Of a DNA stretch of 64,000 nucleotides, positions 9,401-43,823 are shown piece after piece (the stretch's first letter is position 1; each line of letters begins with the position of its first letter). Made by a program: the position numbers and the translations under genes. Origin of the DNA: Mycobacterium syngnathidarum (GTDB lineage Bacteria > Actinomycetota > Actinomycetes > Mycobacteriales > Mycobacteriaceae). The stretch is taken from contig NZ_MLCL01000076.1 in the NCBI RefSeq assembly GCF_001942625.1, positions 62,001 to 126,000 of the forward strand, read 5' to 3'. The notes beneath the pieces were generated by a model. It was not told the DNA's origin. It made no database searches and worked only from the letters and a program-made list of their open reading frames with translations.

Positions 9401-12400
9401 AACAGGATTACGACGTCATCCTCGCCGGCCCCGGCCGGGGCCTGCAGCACCACAGTCTGGTTGAACTCGTCGATCGGGCCGTCGGCGGTTTCCAGGCTCT
9501 TGAGCCAGCGCATGATCGGGGTCGCCACCACCGGTCCGAGCCCGTCGTCGATCGCCGTGCCGGAGCTGTCGGCCAACCTGACCACCCGCGCCAGGCGGGC
9601 CACCGTCTGCTGGACGAAGATATCGCGTGGGCGACCGGTGAGTCCGGCACTGTGCGCGCGCCAGATCACCTGGATCGCCGAAATACTGTCGCCGCCAAGG
9701 TCGAAGAACGAGTCGTCGACACCGACCTGGTCCAATCCGAGGACTTGGGCGAAGATGCCGGCCAGGATCTCCTCGACGGGCGTGGCCGGGGCGCGATAGT
9801 GATCGACGTCCTGGTATTCGGGCGCGGGCAACGCGCGAACATCGAGTTTGCCGTTGACCGTGAGGGGCAGTGCGTCGATCGCGACGACGGCGGTGGGCAC
9901 CATGTAGGACGGGAGCCGGTCCCCCAGCGCCACGCGGGTCGCCAGCGGATCTGCGGTGCCGGTGAGGTAGCCGACCAGACGCTTGTCCCCGGGCCGGTCC
10001 TCACGGGCGATCACCACCGCCTGCTCGACACCGTCCAACGCCATCAAAGCGGCCTGGATCTCACCGAGTTCGATGCGATAACCACGGATCTTGACCTGCT
10101 CATCGGCACGGCCCAGATACTGCAACTGCCCGTCGGAGTTCCAGGACACCAGGTCCCCGGTGCGATACATCCGGTGTCCCGGCGGAGCGAACGGACAGGC
10201 CACGAACCGTGACGCGCTCAAGCCGGCCCGGCCCACGTACCCGACAGCCAAACCCGCACCGGCGACATACAACTCACCCACCACGCCGACCGGCACCGGA
10301 CGCATCCAGCGATCCAGCACGAAAAAGGCCAGGTGCTTGAGCGGCACACCGATCGGACTGACCGCGCGGCTCACGTCGGCGGCGGTGATCTCACGGAACG
10401 AGGCATGCACCGTCGTCTCGGTGATCCCGTACATGTTGATCAATCGTGGTAGCACCGGGTGGTCTTCCAGCCACTCGGCCAGCCGTGTCGGGTCCAGCGC
10501 CTCGCCACCGAAGACGACCAGCTCAAGTTCCAGCTCAGACCCGGACGCCGGTGACAACTCGTCCGCGGTTTGCAGCGCATAGAACGCCGATGGCGTCTGA
10601 CTCAACACGCTGACTCGTTCGTGGACCAACAGAGCGTGGAAATCCTCGGGAGACCGCGCCACCGAATCGGATACCACCACCAGCCGGCCGCCGTGTACCA
10701 GCGCGCCGAAGATCTCCCACACCGAGAAGTCGAACGCCAACGAATGACTCTGTGTCCACACCTGGCCAGACGACAACTCCAGGTCCGCGTCCAGCGCCTG
10801 CAACAGCCGAATCACGTTGCGGTGCGGGATCGCCACGCCCTTGGGTACACCCGTGGTGCCCGACGTGTAGATCACATACGCGATGTCGTCCGGCGTGGGA
10901 CCGAGGTGCGGCGGACTGTCGGCCTGCCCCGCCACCGCGGCGTCGTCGACAGCGATGACCGTCACGGAATGCCCGGCCAGACGGCCGGTCAGATCCTCGG
11001 TGGTGACCGCCACGACCGGCTGGGAGTCGGCGAGCACGAAATCCAGCCGCGAATCGGGCACCGCGGGGTCGACCGGCACATACGCCGCACCGGTTTTCAG
11101 CACGCCCATGATCGCCACCACGGCCTCGACCGACCGGGACAACAGCACCGCTACCCGCTGCCCCGGGCCGGCGCCACGCTCGATCAGCAAGTGCGCCAGT
11201 CGGTTCGCGGCCCGATCGAGATCTCCGTAGGTGATGTGGCTTCCGCCGAAGCTGACCGCCGGCGCATCGGCAGCACGTGCCACCTGGGTGCCGAACAAGG
11301 CCGGGATCGAGCCCGCCTGCGGCGCAGGGCTGGTCAGCGCCGCCCGGTTGCCCACCGTGTACAGGTGCACCTGTTCGTCGGCATCGAGCACGTCGATTGC
11401 CGACAGCCGGCGGGCCGGGTCGGCCGCCATCGCCTCCAGCACGCGGTATAACCGGGCGACCAGGGCTTCGATCGTCGACGCGTCGAACACGTCGGTGCGG
11501 TACTCCACCGTCCCGGAAATCCCTGCGGCCTGGCCGGTTTCAGTCCAACGTTCCGCCAGGGAGAACGACAGGTCCGTGCGGGCGGTGTGCGTGTCCAATG
11601 GCAGCGGGGTGGCCTGCAGATCTCCGAGTGCCAATCCGTCGCCGGAGCCGCCGGCCTGGCCGGGGACGTTCTGCCAGGCCATCATCACCTGCACAAGGGG
11701 GTGATGGGTCAGCGACCGGGTCGGGTTGAGTCGTTCGACGAGCACTTCGAACGGCACATCCTGGTGTTCGAAGGCGCCGAGACTGTTGGCACGTACTTGA
11801 GCCAGCACCTCGCTGACCGTCGGGTCGCCCGCCAGATCCACACGCAGCACCAACGTGTTGACGAAGAACCCGACCAGATCGTCGAGGGCGGGATCACGAC
11901 GCCCGGCGATCGGGAAGCCCACCGCCACATCAGAACTGGAGCTCAGCTTCGACAACAGGGTCAGCAGCGCCGCTTGGAGGACCATGAACTTGGTCGCGTT
12001 GTGATCACGGGCCAGGCGAGCAACCCGCTGCTGCACATCTGCCGGCCACTCGACATCGATTCGGTCACCCTGTTGCTCGGCCACCATGGGGTACGGACGG
12101 TCGGTCGGCAACGCCACGCATTCGGGCATGCCCGCCAGGGCATCGGTCCAGAATCTCAGTTGCTGCGAAATCCGGCTGTCACTGTCTTCCAGATCGCCCA
12201 GCTGGGCCCGTTGCCACAACGTGTAATCCGCGTACTGGACCGCCAACGGTTCCCAGCCAGGTGCGTGCCCAGCGCACCGATCGGCGTAGGCCACAGCCAG
12301 ATCGGTCACCAGCGGGGTGATCGACCACCCGTCGGCGGCGATGTGGTGCACCACGACCACCAGCACATGCTCGTCGTCGGTGACACGGAAAATCCGTGCC

Positions 12401-14654
12401 AGGAAGGGGATCTCGGCACCCAGGTCGAATCCGTGCCGCGCGGTGTCTTCGACGGCTTCTTGTAACCGGGCTGCCGGCCATCCGCAGGCATCGACGACCT
12501 TCCAGCTGAACCCGGTCTGGTCCGCGGCGGCGATCAGCTGATGAGGAGTCCCCTCGACCGTCGGGAACAAGGTGCGCAGGCTCTCGTGCCGCTCCAAGAG
12601 GTCGGCAATGGCCGTGCCCAGCGCATCGACATCGAGCGAGCCGGTGAGACGCAGCCCCGCCGCCAGGTTGTACACCGGTGAGGGGCCCTGCAATTGGTCG
12701 ATGAACCACAACCGGCTCTGCGCGAACGACAGGGGCATCATCTCCGGGCGGTCACCCGCCAGCAATGGCTGCTGGTTCCCGGCACCGTCACCGATGCGAA
12801 GCACCAATTCCGCCACCGTCGGAGCATCGAAGATGACCCGCTCTTCAAGCCCGGCGTCCAGGGTTCGGTTGAGCGCGGCCACCAGGCGCATGGCCTGCAG
12901 CGAATCCCCGCCGAGTTCGAAAAAGGAGTCGTCGACGCCGACGCGGTCCAGGCCGAGGATCTCGGCGTAGATGCCGGCCACCATCTCCTCGGTCGGAGTC
13001 GACGGGGCCCGGTAGTCATCGCCGTGCTGGTATTCCGGTGCGGGCAAGGCCTTCTTGTCGAGCTTGCCGTTGACCGTCAGCGGAACGGTCTCGATGGCAA
13101 CGATGGCCGTGGGCACCATGTAGGGCGGCAGCTTCTCCCCCAGTGCGTCACGCAATGCGGCGGGATCGCCCGGCCCCGTGGTGTAGCCGACCAGACGCTT
13201 GTCCCCGGGCCGGTCCTCACGGGCGATCACCACCGCCTGATCGACACCGTCCAACGCCATCAAAGCAGCTTGGATCTCACCGAGTTCGATGCGATACCCG
13301 CGGATCTTGACCTGCTCATCGGCACGGCCCAGATACTGCAACTGCCCGTCGGCACCCCAACTGACCAGATCCCCGGTGCGGTACATCCGGGTTGCGGGCC
13401 TGCCCGGAGGACCGAAAGGGCACGCCACATACCGTGTCGCGGTCAACGGCGCCCGCTCCACGTAGCCGTAGCCCAAACCCGCACCGGCGACATACAACTC
13501 ACCCATCGCACCCGCAGGCACCGGGCGCAACCAATCATCGAGCACGAAGAACGCCAGATCAGCCAGCGGCACACCGATCGGACTGACCGCGCGGCCCACA
13601 TCGGCGGCGGTGATCTCACGGAACGAGGCATGCACCGTCGTCTCGGTGATCCCGTACATGTTGATCAATCGCGGCGATACCGGGTGGCGGTCCAACCATG
13701 GTGCGAGCCGAGGCGGTTCGAGCGCCTCACCGCCGAACACGACAACCTCGAGTGCCGTGGTTTGGCGGCTGAAGTCGGTCTGCCCCTTCTCCACGGCTTG
13801 CAGCGCGTAGAACGCCGACGGCGTCTGACTCAAAACGCTGACCTGCTCGGCGATCAACAGGGTGTGGAGCTCCTCAGCCGAGCGTGTCACGGATTCGGGC
13901 ACCACCACCAACCGTCCGCCGTGGAGCAGGGCGCCGAAGATCTCCCACACCGAGAAGTCGAACGCCAACGAATGACACTGTGTCCACACCTGGCCGGCGG
14001 ACAACATCACATCTCGATCGATCGCGCCCAGCAGGCGGGTGACATTTCGGTGCGGGATCGCCACGCCCTTGGGCACACCGGTGGTGCCCGACGTGTAGAT
14101 CAGATATGCGACGTCATCAGGTGCTGCCACGAGTCGCGGCGCGGCGACGGGCTGAGTGTCCGCCACGGCGTCGTCGACAGCGATCACCGGAAAGCCATGT
14201 CCGTCAAGGCGATCGGCGAGATCGGCGGTGGTCACCGCGGCCACCGGCCCGGAATCGGCAACCACGAACTCCACCCGGGCATCAGGAACCACCGGGTCGA
14301 TCGGCACATAAGCCGCGCCGGTTTTCAGCACACCCATGACGGCCACGACGGCCTCGATCGATCGGGAGAACAACAGGGCCACCCGGTGGCCCGGCCTGAC
14401 GCCACGTTCGATCAGCAGGTGCGCCAACCGATTGGCGGCCTCATCGAGGTCGCCGTACGTGATGTGGCTTCCGTCGAAGCTGACCGCCACTGCCCTGGGA
14501 TCCCGAGTCACCTGCTCGGAAAACAACTCCGGAATCGTCCCCGTCTGTGGCGTCGTCTCGGTCAGGGCGGACCGGTTACCCCAGCCGTCGAGTTCCTCGA
14601 GTTCATCGTCGTCATCGAGATCCATCGACAACAGTCGCCGGTTGGCCTCGGCAG

Positions 14655-14658
<4 letters not shown>
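6484..14658 (-). CDS. Nonribosomal peptide synthetase 2: A-T / C-A-T-E / C-T, no release domain
   Basis: About 2724 residues, the second half of the assembly line. Order by approximate residue: A7 (YTSGTTG near 188), T7 (GGDSL, 583), LCL-type C8 (HHIAADG, 773), A8 (1264), T8 (GGDSI, 1654), E8 ([12 protein letters not shown], 1832), DCL-type C9 (HHIVLDG, 2328), T9 (GGDSI, 2678), end. A7 and A8 have the same inferred pocket code, DFWSVGMVH(K), one or two changes from the Thr code DFWNIGMVHK. After C9 an adenylation domain is missing: only its tail (AALPAPEP) remains before T9. No thioesterase or reductase follows. The start is the GTG at 14658, whose GTGA overlaps the stop of NRPS 1. The protein begins directly with an A domain, so its upstream C domain is the last domain of NRPS 1. 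Predicted to add L-Thr-like and D-(allo)Thr-like residues 7 and 8, then a final condensation. Confidence 0.93.
10350..10446 (-). repeat. Near-identical A-domain segment (copy in A8)
   Basis: These 97 bases match 13575-13671 in the A7 domain of the same gene except at two positions. They encode the region around [17 protein letters not shown], including specificity positions 322, 330 and 331. The equivalent A1 segment in NRPS 1 differs at many synonymous sites, so A7 and A8 were duplicated or homogenised more recently. Confidence 0.8.
13575..13671 (-). repeat. Near-identical A-domain segment (copy in A7)
   Basis: Partner of 10350-10446 (95 of 97 bases identical by eye). Further near-identical stretches surround it, for example 13311-13357 against 10091-10137. 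Confidence 0.8.
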
Positions 14659-39099
<24,441 letters not shown>

Positions 39100-39110
<11 letters not shown>

Positions 39111-39330
39111 CAGTCTGACCCTGTGCCAACCTCTCGCGGAGACTCCGTGGCCGGATGTCGGGCCAATGTTGCTCGATGTAGTCCAGGCAGGCCGTCCGGT
39201 CGGCCTCGCCGTAGACCACACGCCACCCGGCCGGAACATCCGCGAAGGCCGGCCACAAGCTGTGTTGCTCCTCGTCGTTGATCAAGACGAAGAAACTGCC
39301 GCTGTCATCATCGAATGGATTGATACTCAC
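39100..39330 (-). CDS. mbtH: MbtH-like NRPS accessory protein
   Basis: A 76-residue MbtH-family protein: it opens [18 protein letters not shown], and has the conserved tryptophans in QHSLWPAF and [10 protein letters not shown], then [21 protein letters not shown]. MbtH proteins bind the A domain and are needed for solubility or activity of many NRPS adenylation domains. The GTG at 39330 is used as the start because the family begins at xNPFDD and GGAGAG sits just upstream. It is the first gene of the mbtH-NRPS1-NRPS2 operon and overlaps NRPS1. Confidence 0.95.
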
Positions 39331-39362
39331 CGGCTCTCCAGACCATCGGGGCGAGTTAAATG

Positions 39363-39380
39363 GAACACGTTCTAAACGTA
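39363..39380 (-). promoter_or_regulatory. Possible -10 element and adjacent palindrome upstream of mbtH
   Basis: On the minus strand a TACGTT hexamer (39375-39380) is followed at once by GAAC-GT-GTTC (39363-39372), an inverted repeat about 33 bases before the mbtH start. The placement suits a repressor site overlapping the transcription start. No good -35 box is seen and the palindrome is short, so this is tentative. Confidence 0.25.
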
Positions 39381-39985
39381 GCCCAGACAGCACGATCGCC
39401 AGGCATTTTCGGGGAAATCGTCAATATTTGCTGTCCGCTGTCCTACGCCCACAGTTCGGAACGACTCCGCTCCGCGCGTGAACCGTTAGCATGGCGAATT
39501 TGCCACAGAACATTGGCATGAGCGCGGCACATCGCCCACCATCGCAGCCAGCACCAGCTCTTTCGGCGATGCTGTCATGGTTTGCCAGAATTTTGCTGAC
39601 CGCCATACGACTTGCGGCTGCACCGGCCCTGGTGCCGGCCCCGCGGCCACAGGACCGCCTGGAAAAACGAATTCAATCGATCAGAGAATGCTATGCATTC
39701 GCTCAGAATCTCACCTGAGTGAAGGTCAGACCGCACCGCTTTCGGCCTCGGCAGCGGCACAACCTGCAGACCACTCAGCGAAGTCACCACGGCGGCAGCG
39801 GTATCCGCCGAAAGTCCCCCGCACCCAACTGGACGACGTACGGTTGGGAAATACCGTAGAGCTCAGAGCTGCGACCCTGGATCGACGCGGACACATACCC
39901 CCGGCGACCGTCGACCAGCGTCGGTCACAGCCCGAGGTCGTCATGTCGGAATCCGTACCGTCTAGTAGCTAGGGATCACGAAGAA
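39381..39985. other. Divergent intergenic region between mbtH/NRPS and the P450
   Basis: About 600 bases with no convincing gene. It must hold the promoters for the NRPS operon (minus) and the P450 gene (plus). A 75-codon ORF from 39491 has no recognisable family or ribosome-binding site. I see no tandem repeats, tRNA or transposase remnant. Confidence 0.5.
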
Positions 39986-41407
39986 GTGAGCGATACCGCC
40001 AAAACCACACTGCCGCCTGGACCTCCGCTTCCCATGGTGGTGCAGTCCGCGTTGATGGCCGGCTTCGGTCTTCGCTTCCTGAGTTGGTGCCAGCGCCGTT
40101 ACGGCAAGATGTTCACGCTTCGTATTCCCTTGTCCGGCAGGGTCGTCTATCTCGCCGACCCTGCCGACATCAAGACGGTGTACGCGGGCGACCCCCGCGT
40201 CTTTCACTCGGGCGAGGCGCATTGGTTCTTTCGTGGGCTGCTGGGCGAAAGCTCGCTCTTCGTGCTCGACGAGGACGCCCACCACGCGCTACGCCGCCTG
40301 ACAATGCCGGCTTTTCACCGCGACGCGGTGGCGCAACAGGCTGCGCAGATGACCGAGATCGCCGCAGCGAACATCGCCGGTTGGCAGGTGGGCAAGAGCT
40401 TCCCGGTGGCGCCGAAGACTACGGAGATCACGCTCGAAGTGATCCTGCGGACCGTCATCGGTGCCAGCGACCCGGCGCGACTGGCGGCGTTACGCAGGGT
40501 CGTGCCGCGATTGCTCTACATGAAACCTTGGGAAACACCAGCGATTACGAAGCCGAGCCTCCGTCGCCACCGACCATGGCGAAAGGTGGGCCGACGATTC
40601 GCGGAAGCGGACACCTTGCTCTACGCAGAAATCGCCGACCGCCGTGCCGACCCGAATCTGGCCGAGCGAACCGATGTGCTGGCCATGCTGGTCCGCGCCA
40701 CCGACGACGACGGCCGGTCGATGTCCGACAGCGAACTGCGCGACCAACTGCTGACGGCGATCGCAGCCGGCCACGAGACGACGGCGACGGCGCTGTCGTG
40801 GGCATTGGAGCGGCTCACCCGCCATCCCGTCGCACTGGGCAAGGCCGTGCAGGCCGCCGATGCCAGCGCCGCCGGGGATCCGGCCGGAGACGAGTACCTC
40901 GATGCGGTGATCAAGGAAACCCTGCGTATCCGTCCGGTGCTTTTCAGTTCGGGCCGGGTGCTCAAAGAGTCGACCGAGATCGGCGGATATCAGCTGCCAT
41001 CCGACATCATGGTCGACCCGGCGATCGGACTGGTACACGCGAGTGGCGAGGTTTACCGGGACCCGGAGCGCTTCGACCCCGATCGAATGGTCGGGGCCGC
41101 TTTGAGCCCGACGACCTGGCTGCCATTCGGCGGGGGGAATCGCCGCTGTCTCGGTGCCACCTTCGCGATGGTCGAGATTCGCCTCGTGCTTCGCGAGATC
41201 CTGCGCCGCGTCGAGTTGGGTACCACTGACGCAGCAGACGAGAAGCAGCGAGCGAAGCACGTCACCTTCGTGCCGCATCGAGGCGGGATGATCCATGTTC
41301 GTGCGATCAGGAATGCCACACCGCTCTCAACCGAGTCGATGGCTCCTCAGTGCCCAGCAAACGTTCAGCGATCGCCGAACTCGCCGGAGTCGCACCCCCG
41401 ACGCTGA
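39986..41407 (+). CDS. Cytochrome P450
   Basis: A 473-residue soluble P450. Visible motifs: proline-rich start TLPPGPPLP, I-helix AGHETT (about residue 260), ExxR helix KETLRIR (309) and heme loop FGGGNRRCLG (380, Cys ligand). The general shape resembles mycobacterial CYP135/138-like enzymes. About 25 residues after the normal C-terminus (ending ESHPRR) look unstructured. The start is the GTG at 39986. It lies divergent from the NRPS operon and its stop is 7 bases from the stop of a convergent glycosyltransferase. By context it probably hydroxylates the lipid chain or a peptide side chain; no direct evidence shows which. Confidence 0.92.
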   Translation: MSDTAKTTLPPGPPLPMVVQSALMAGFGLRFLSWCQRRYGKMFTLRIPLSGRVVYLADPADIKTVYAGDPRVFHSGEAHWFFRGLLGESSLFVLDEDAHHALRRLTMPAFHRDAVAQQAAQMTEIAAANIAGWQVGKSFPVAPKTTEITLEVILRTVIGASDPARLAALRRVVPRLLYMKPWETPAITKPSLRRHRPWRKVGRRFAEADTLLYAEIADRRADPNLAERTDVLAMLVRATDDDGRSMSDSELRDQLLTAIAAGHETTATALSWALERLTRHPVALGKAVQAADASAAGDPAGDEYLDAVIKETLRIRPVLFSSGRVLKESTEIGGYQLPSDIMVDPAIGLVHASGEVYRDPERFDPDRMVGAALSPTTWLPFGGGNRRCLGATFAMVEIRLVLREILRRVELGTTDAADEKQRAKHVTFVPHRGGMIHVRAIRNATPLSTESMAPQCPANVQRSPNSPESHPRR

Positions 41408-41414
41408 CAAGTCG

Positions 41415-42680
41415 CTACCGTCGACCGAGGCCGGCGAACTTTTCCACGAGGTCGGCGGTGGCGATCACACTTTCGGCCGATCGGGTCATCCGCGTGGCGA
41501 GCTCGCGGGCGCGCACGGCATATTCGGGTTCGAGAATCGTACTCAGGTCGGCGACCAAGGTTTTCTCGGTCATAGCCGAAAAGCGCCTGGAAGTACCCAC
41601 TTTCATTCGCTTGACCCTAGATCCCCACAGCGTCTGATCGAGATCGGTCGCAAGGATCAACGTGGGAACTCCGGCACGCAAGCCCGCCGCAGTGGTGCCT
41701 AGTCCGCCGTGGTGCACGACAGCACGGCAGGCGGGAAACGCGGTCGTGTAATTCATCGAGCCAACTATCTTGACATGCTCCGCTTGCGGAACGTGACTCA
41801 AGCCGGTTCCCGCAGCACACACCAGCGCCCGCTCCCCCAGTTGCGCGCACGCCGAGCCGATCATGGCGAGGGTCTCGGTGGCCGACGCCAACGGCAGGCT
41901 GCCGAAGCCGAAGAAAATCGGGGGGGTTCCGGCAGCGATCCACGACGCGACCTCAGCGTCGGCCTCACCGGGCAGGTCCATCGTCAGGGCACCGACAAAG
42001 GGCCGTTGAGCGGACCATTGCGCCCATTCGGCGGCGAGCCCTGGGAAGACCACTGGGTCATATCCCTGAATCTCCAGTGTCCCGCGTTCGGTGAGTCGCC
42101 ACGGGGACGGTGACGTGGCCTGCGGCAACGCCAGCTCACCGCGTTGTACGCCCTCGACCCGCCTGGCTTTGCGCCACGCGACCCACTCGCCGGCCTTCAT
42201 CGCGGACCGGCCGAGCGGTGCGGGCAGGAATGGCACGAACTGCCCATTGGCCCGCAGCGGAAACAGATGCAACGTGGCCAACGGAATGTCGTAGTACTCA
42301 GCGACGTTGCCGGCGGCATCCTCGAAGTTCACGCCTGTGAAGAGCAGATCAGCGCCCTCGGACAGGGTCGTCAGCGTGGCGATGATGTCCTTCCAGCACT
42401 GCAGGAACGGCTCCACGACCTCGCGCCGCAACTCGATCAGTTCTCGGACCTTCCAGAAATTGCGGAAGAGGTGTGTCCAGAAGTTGCGGTGCGCATCCAA
42501 TACGTCCTGCAGGTCGGGGCCATAGGGGATCGCCGTCGGGCCGGCGTCCTCGGCGAAGGAAACCAGATCGGGCGGGACGGCCATGTGTACCTCGTGTCCG
42601 CGATGCAGGAGCTCGCGGCCGACGGCGACGCAGGGCTCGATGTCACCGCGGGTCCCATAGCTGGCCAGGACGAATTTCAT
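41415..42680 (-). CDS. GT1-family glycosyltransferase (GPL Gtf-like), copy 1
   Basis: A 421-residue GT-B enzyme of the UDP/dTDP-sugar transferase family. It begins with the N-terminal Rossmann strand MKFVLASYGTRGDIEPCVAVG and has the C-terminal donor-binding signature AVVHHGGLGTTAAGLRAGVP near residue 322, then DLDQTLWGSRV. This is the family of mycobacterial GPL rhamnosyl- and 6-deoxytalosyl-transferases. An AGGA seven bases before the ATG supports the start. It follows a TylF-like O-methyltransferase gene on the same strand. Two paralogues lie at 46652-47932 and 49196-50482. Probable role: transfer of a deoxysugar to a hydroxyl (Thr) of the lipopeptide. Confidence 0.9.
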   Translation of the reverse strand: MKFVLASYGTRGDIEPCVAVGRELLHRGHEVHMAVPPDLVSFAEDAGPTAIPYGPDLQDVLDAHRNFWTHLFRNFWKVRELIELRREVVEPFLQCWKDIIATLTTLSEGADLLFTGVNFEDAAGNVAEYYDIPLATLHLFPLRANGQFVPFLPAPLGRSAMKAGEWVAWRKARRVEGVQRGELALPQATSPSPWRLTERGTLEIQGYDPVVFPGLAAEWAQWSAQRPFVGALTMDLPGEADAEVASWIAAGTPPIFFGFGSLPLASATETLAMIGSACAQLGERALVCAAGTGLSHVPQAEHVKIVGSMNYTTAFPACRAVVHHGGLGTTAAGLRAGVPTLILATDLDQTLWGSRVKRMKVGTSRRFSAMTEKTLVADLSTILEPEYAVRARELATRMTRSAESVIATADLVEKFAGLGRR

Positions 42681-42741
42681 GGCAGATCCTGTTTCGATGT
42701 GCTCCCGCGACTCCTGCCGGACAGCGAGAGCTGGGCCGGCA

Positions 42742-43581
42742 CTACTTGCGCCACAGCACAGCAGTCCCGTCTATGTCGACGATCTCGGCGGAGATCTGAT
42801 GCTCGGTCCGGTAGTCGGTCACGGCTTCCCGGCACGGCTTGAGGTCGTGGTAGTCATCGATGATGCAGAAACCCCCGGGGGACAATCGCGGGTAGAGCGC
42901 CTCGAGCGCTTGGATGGTGGATTCATACAGATCGCCATCGATCCGCAGCACGGCGATACGCTCGATCGGCGCATCATGCAGGGTGTCCTTGAACCAACCA
43001 GGCAGAAAACGGACCTGATCATCTAGCAGTCCGTAGCGCTGGAAGTTGGCTCTGACCTCCGTTTCGGGCACGCCGAGGATTCCGGCAAGGCTCTGGGTCT
43101 TGAGTCCTTTGTCCGCCTTGTAGTTCGCGGGATCCGCAGGTGGCAGGCCCTCGAACGAATCCGCCACCCAGACACTTCGCGTCTCGTCGCCATAGGCTGC
43201 CAGTACGGCACGCATCAGGATGCAGGCCCCGCCCCGCCACACTCCACATTCGATGAGGTCGCCGGGTATGTCCTCAGCCAACACGGTCTCGACGCAATGT
43301 TGAAGACTCGTGAGTCTCTGCATTCCGATCATCGTCTCGGCCTCGGCCGGCCAATCGATCCCCAAGTCTCGCTTGTGTTTAGCGACCGTGCTGCGATTCT
43401 CGTTCGGAGTGGCGCGTGCGAGCCGATGTGCTCCGCCGCGGACCATCATGCGATTGAGTGTCTTGAAATAGAGGCGGCGCCGCAGTGTCCACTGCGCAGG
43501 CAGTCGCTCGTGCATCCCGTACCTGGTGAGGTTGCCCCGCATCAGGTCGAGGTACAGAGATCGAACATCGAGGTCGGTCAC
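42742..43581 (-). CDS. TylF/MycF-family sugar O-methyltransferase (Rmt-like)
   Basis: A 279-residue SAM- and metal-dependent O-methyltransferase of the TylF/MycF family, which in mycobacteria methylates GPL rhamnose hydroxyls. It shows the SAM motif GDLIECGVWRGGACILM (about residue 109), SVWVADSFEGLPPAD, and the metal-binding acidic motifs VLRIDGDLYEST (212) and CIIDDYHDLKPCREAV (240). I prefer the GTG at 43581 (VTDLDVRSLYLDLMRG), which matches where relatives begin; an in-frame start at 43722 would add 47 residues that look non-conserved. Just upstream of glycosyltransferase copy 1 (61-base gap). Confidence 0.9.
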   Translation of the reverse strand: MTDLDVRSLYLDLMRGNLTRYGMHERLPAQWTLRRRLYFKTLNRMMVRGGAHRLARATPNENRSTVAKHKRDLGIDWPAEAETMIGMQRLTSLQHCVETVLAEDIPGDLIECGVWRGGACILMRAVLAAYGDETRSVWVADSFEGLPPADPANYKADKGLKTQSLAGILGVPETEVRANFQRYGLLDDQVRFLPGWFKDTLHDAPIERIAVLRIDGDLYESTIQALEALYPRLSPGGFCIIDDYHDLKPCREAVTDYRTEHQISAEIVDIDGTAVLWRK

Positions 43582-43823
43582 GTGAAACGGGCCCCCAAGG
43601 CGTGTAGTCCAGACAGTTTCGATGACTCTAGCCTCGAACAGGCATGGACTCGGGCTGGTTGGTCGATTCAGATTCAATAGTTGACTCGCCTCGTGCTGCT
43701 CGCTCCGTGCACCAAGATCCATGATGGGTTACAGCCAACAGTTGAGGGGGCCCAGCTGGCCGGTTCACTTTGTGCAAGCAATCAGATTGATTGTGGCAGA
43801 GCCAATTCCAGGCATCTGATGCA

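Noticed and set aside
39491..39718. A 75-codon ORF upstream of the P450
   Set aside because: No ribosome-binding site, no recognisable features, Pro/Ala-rich as expected by chance.
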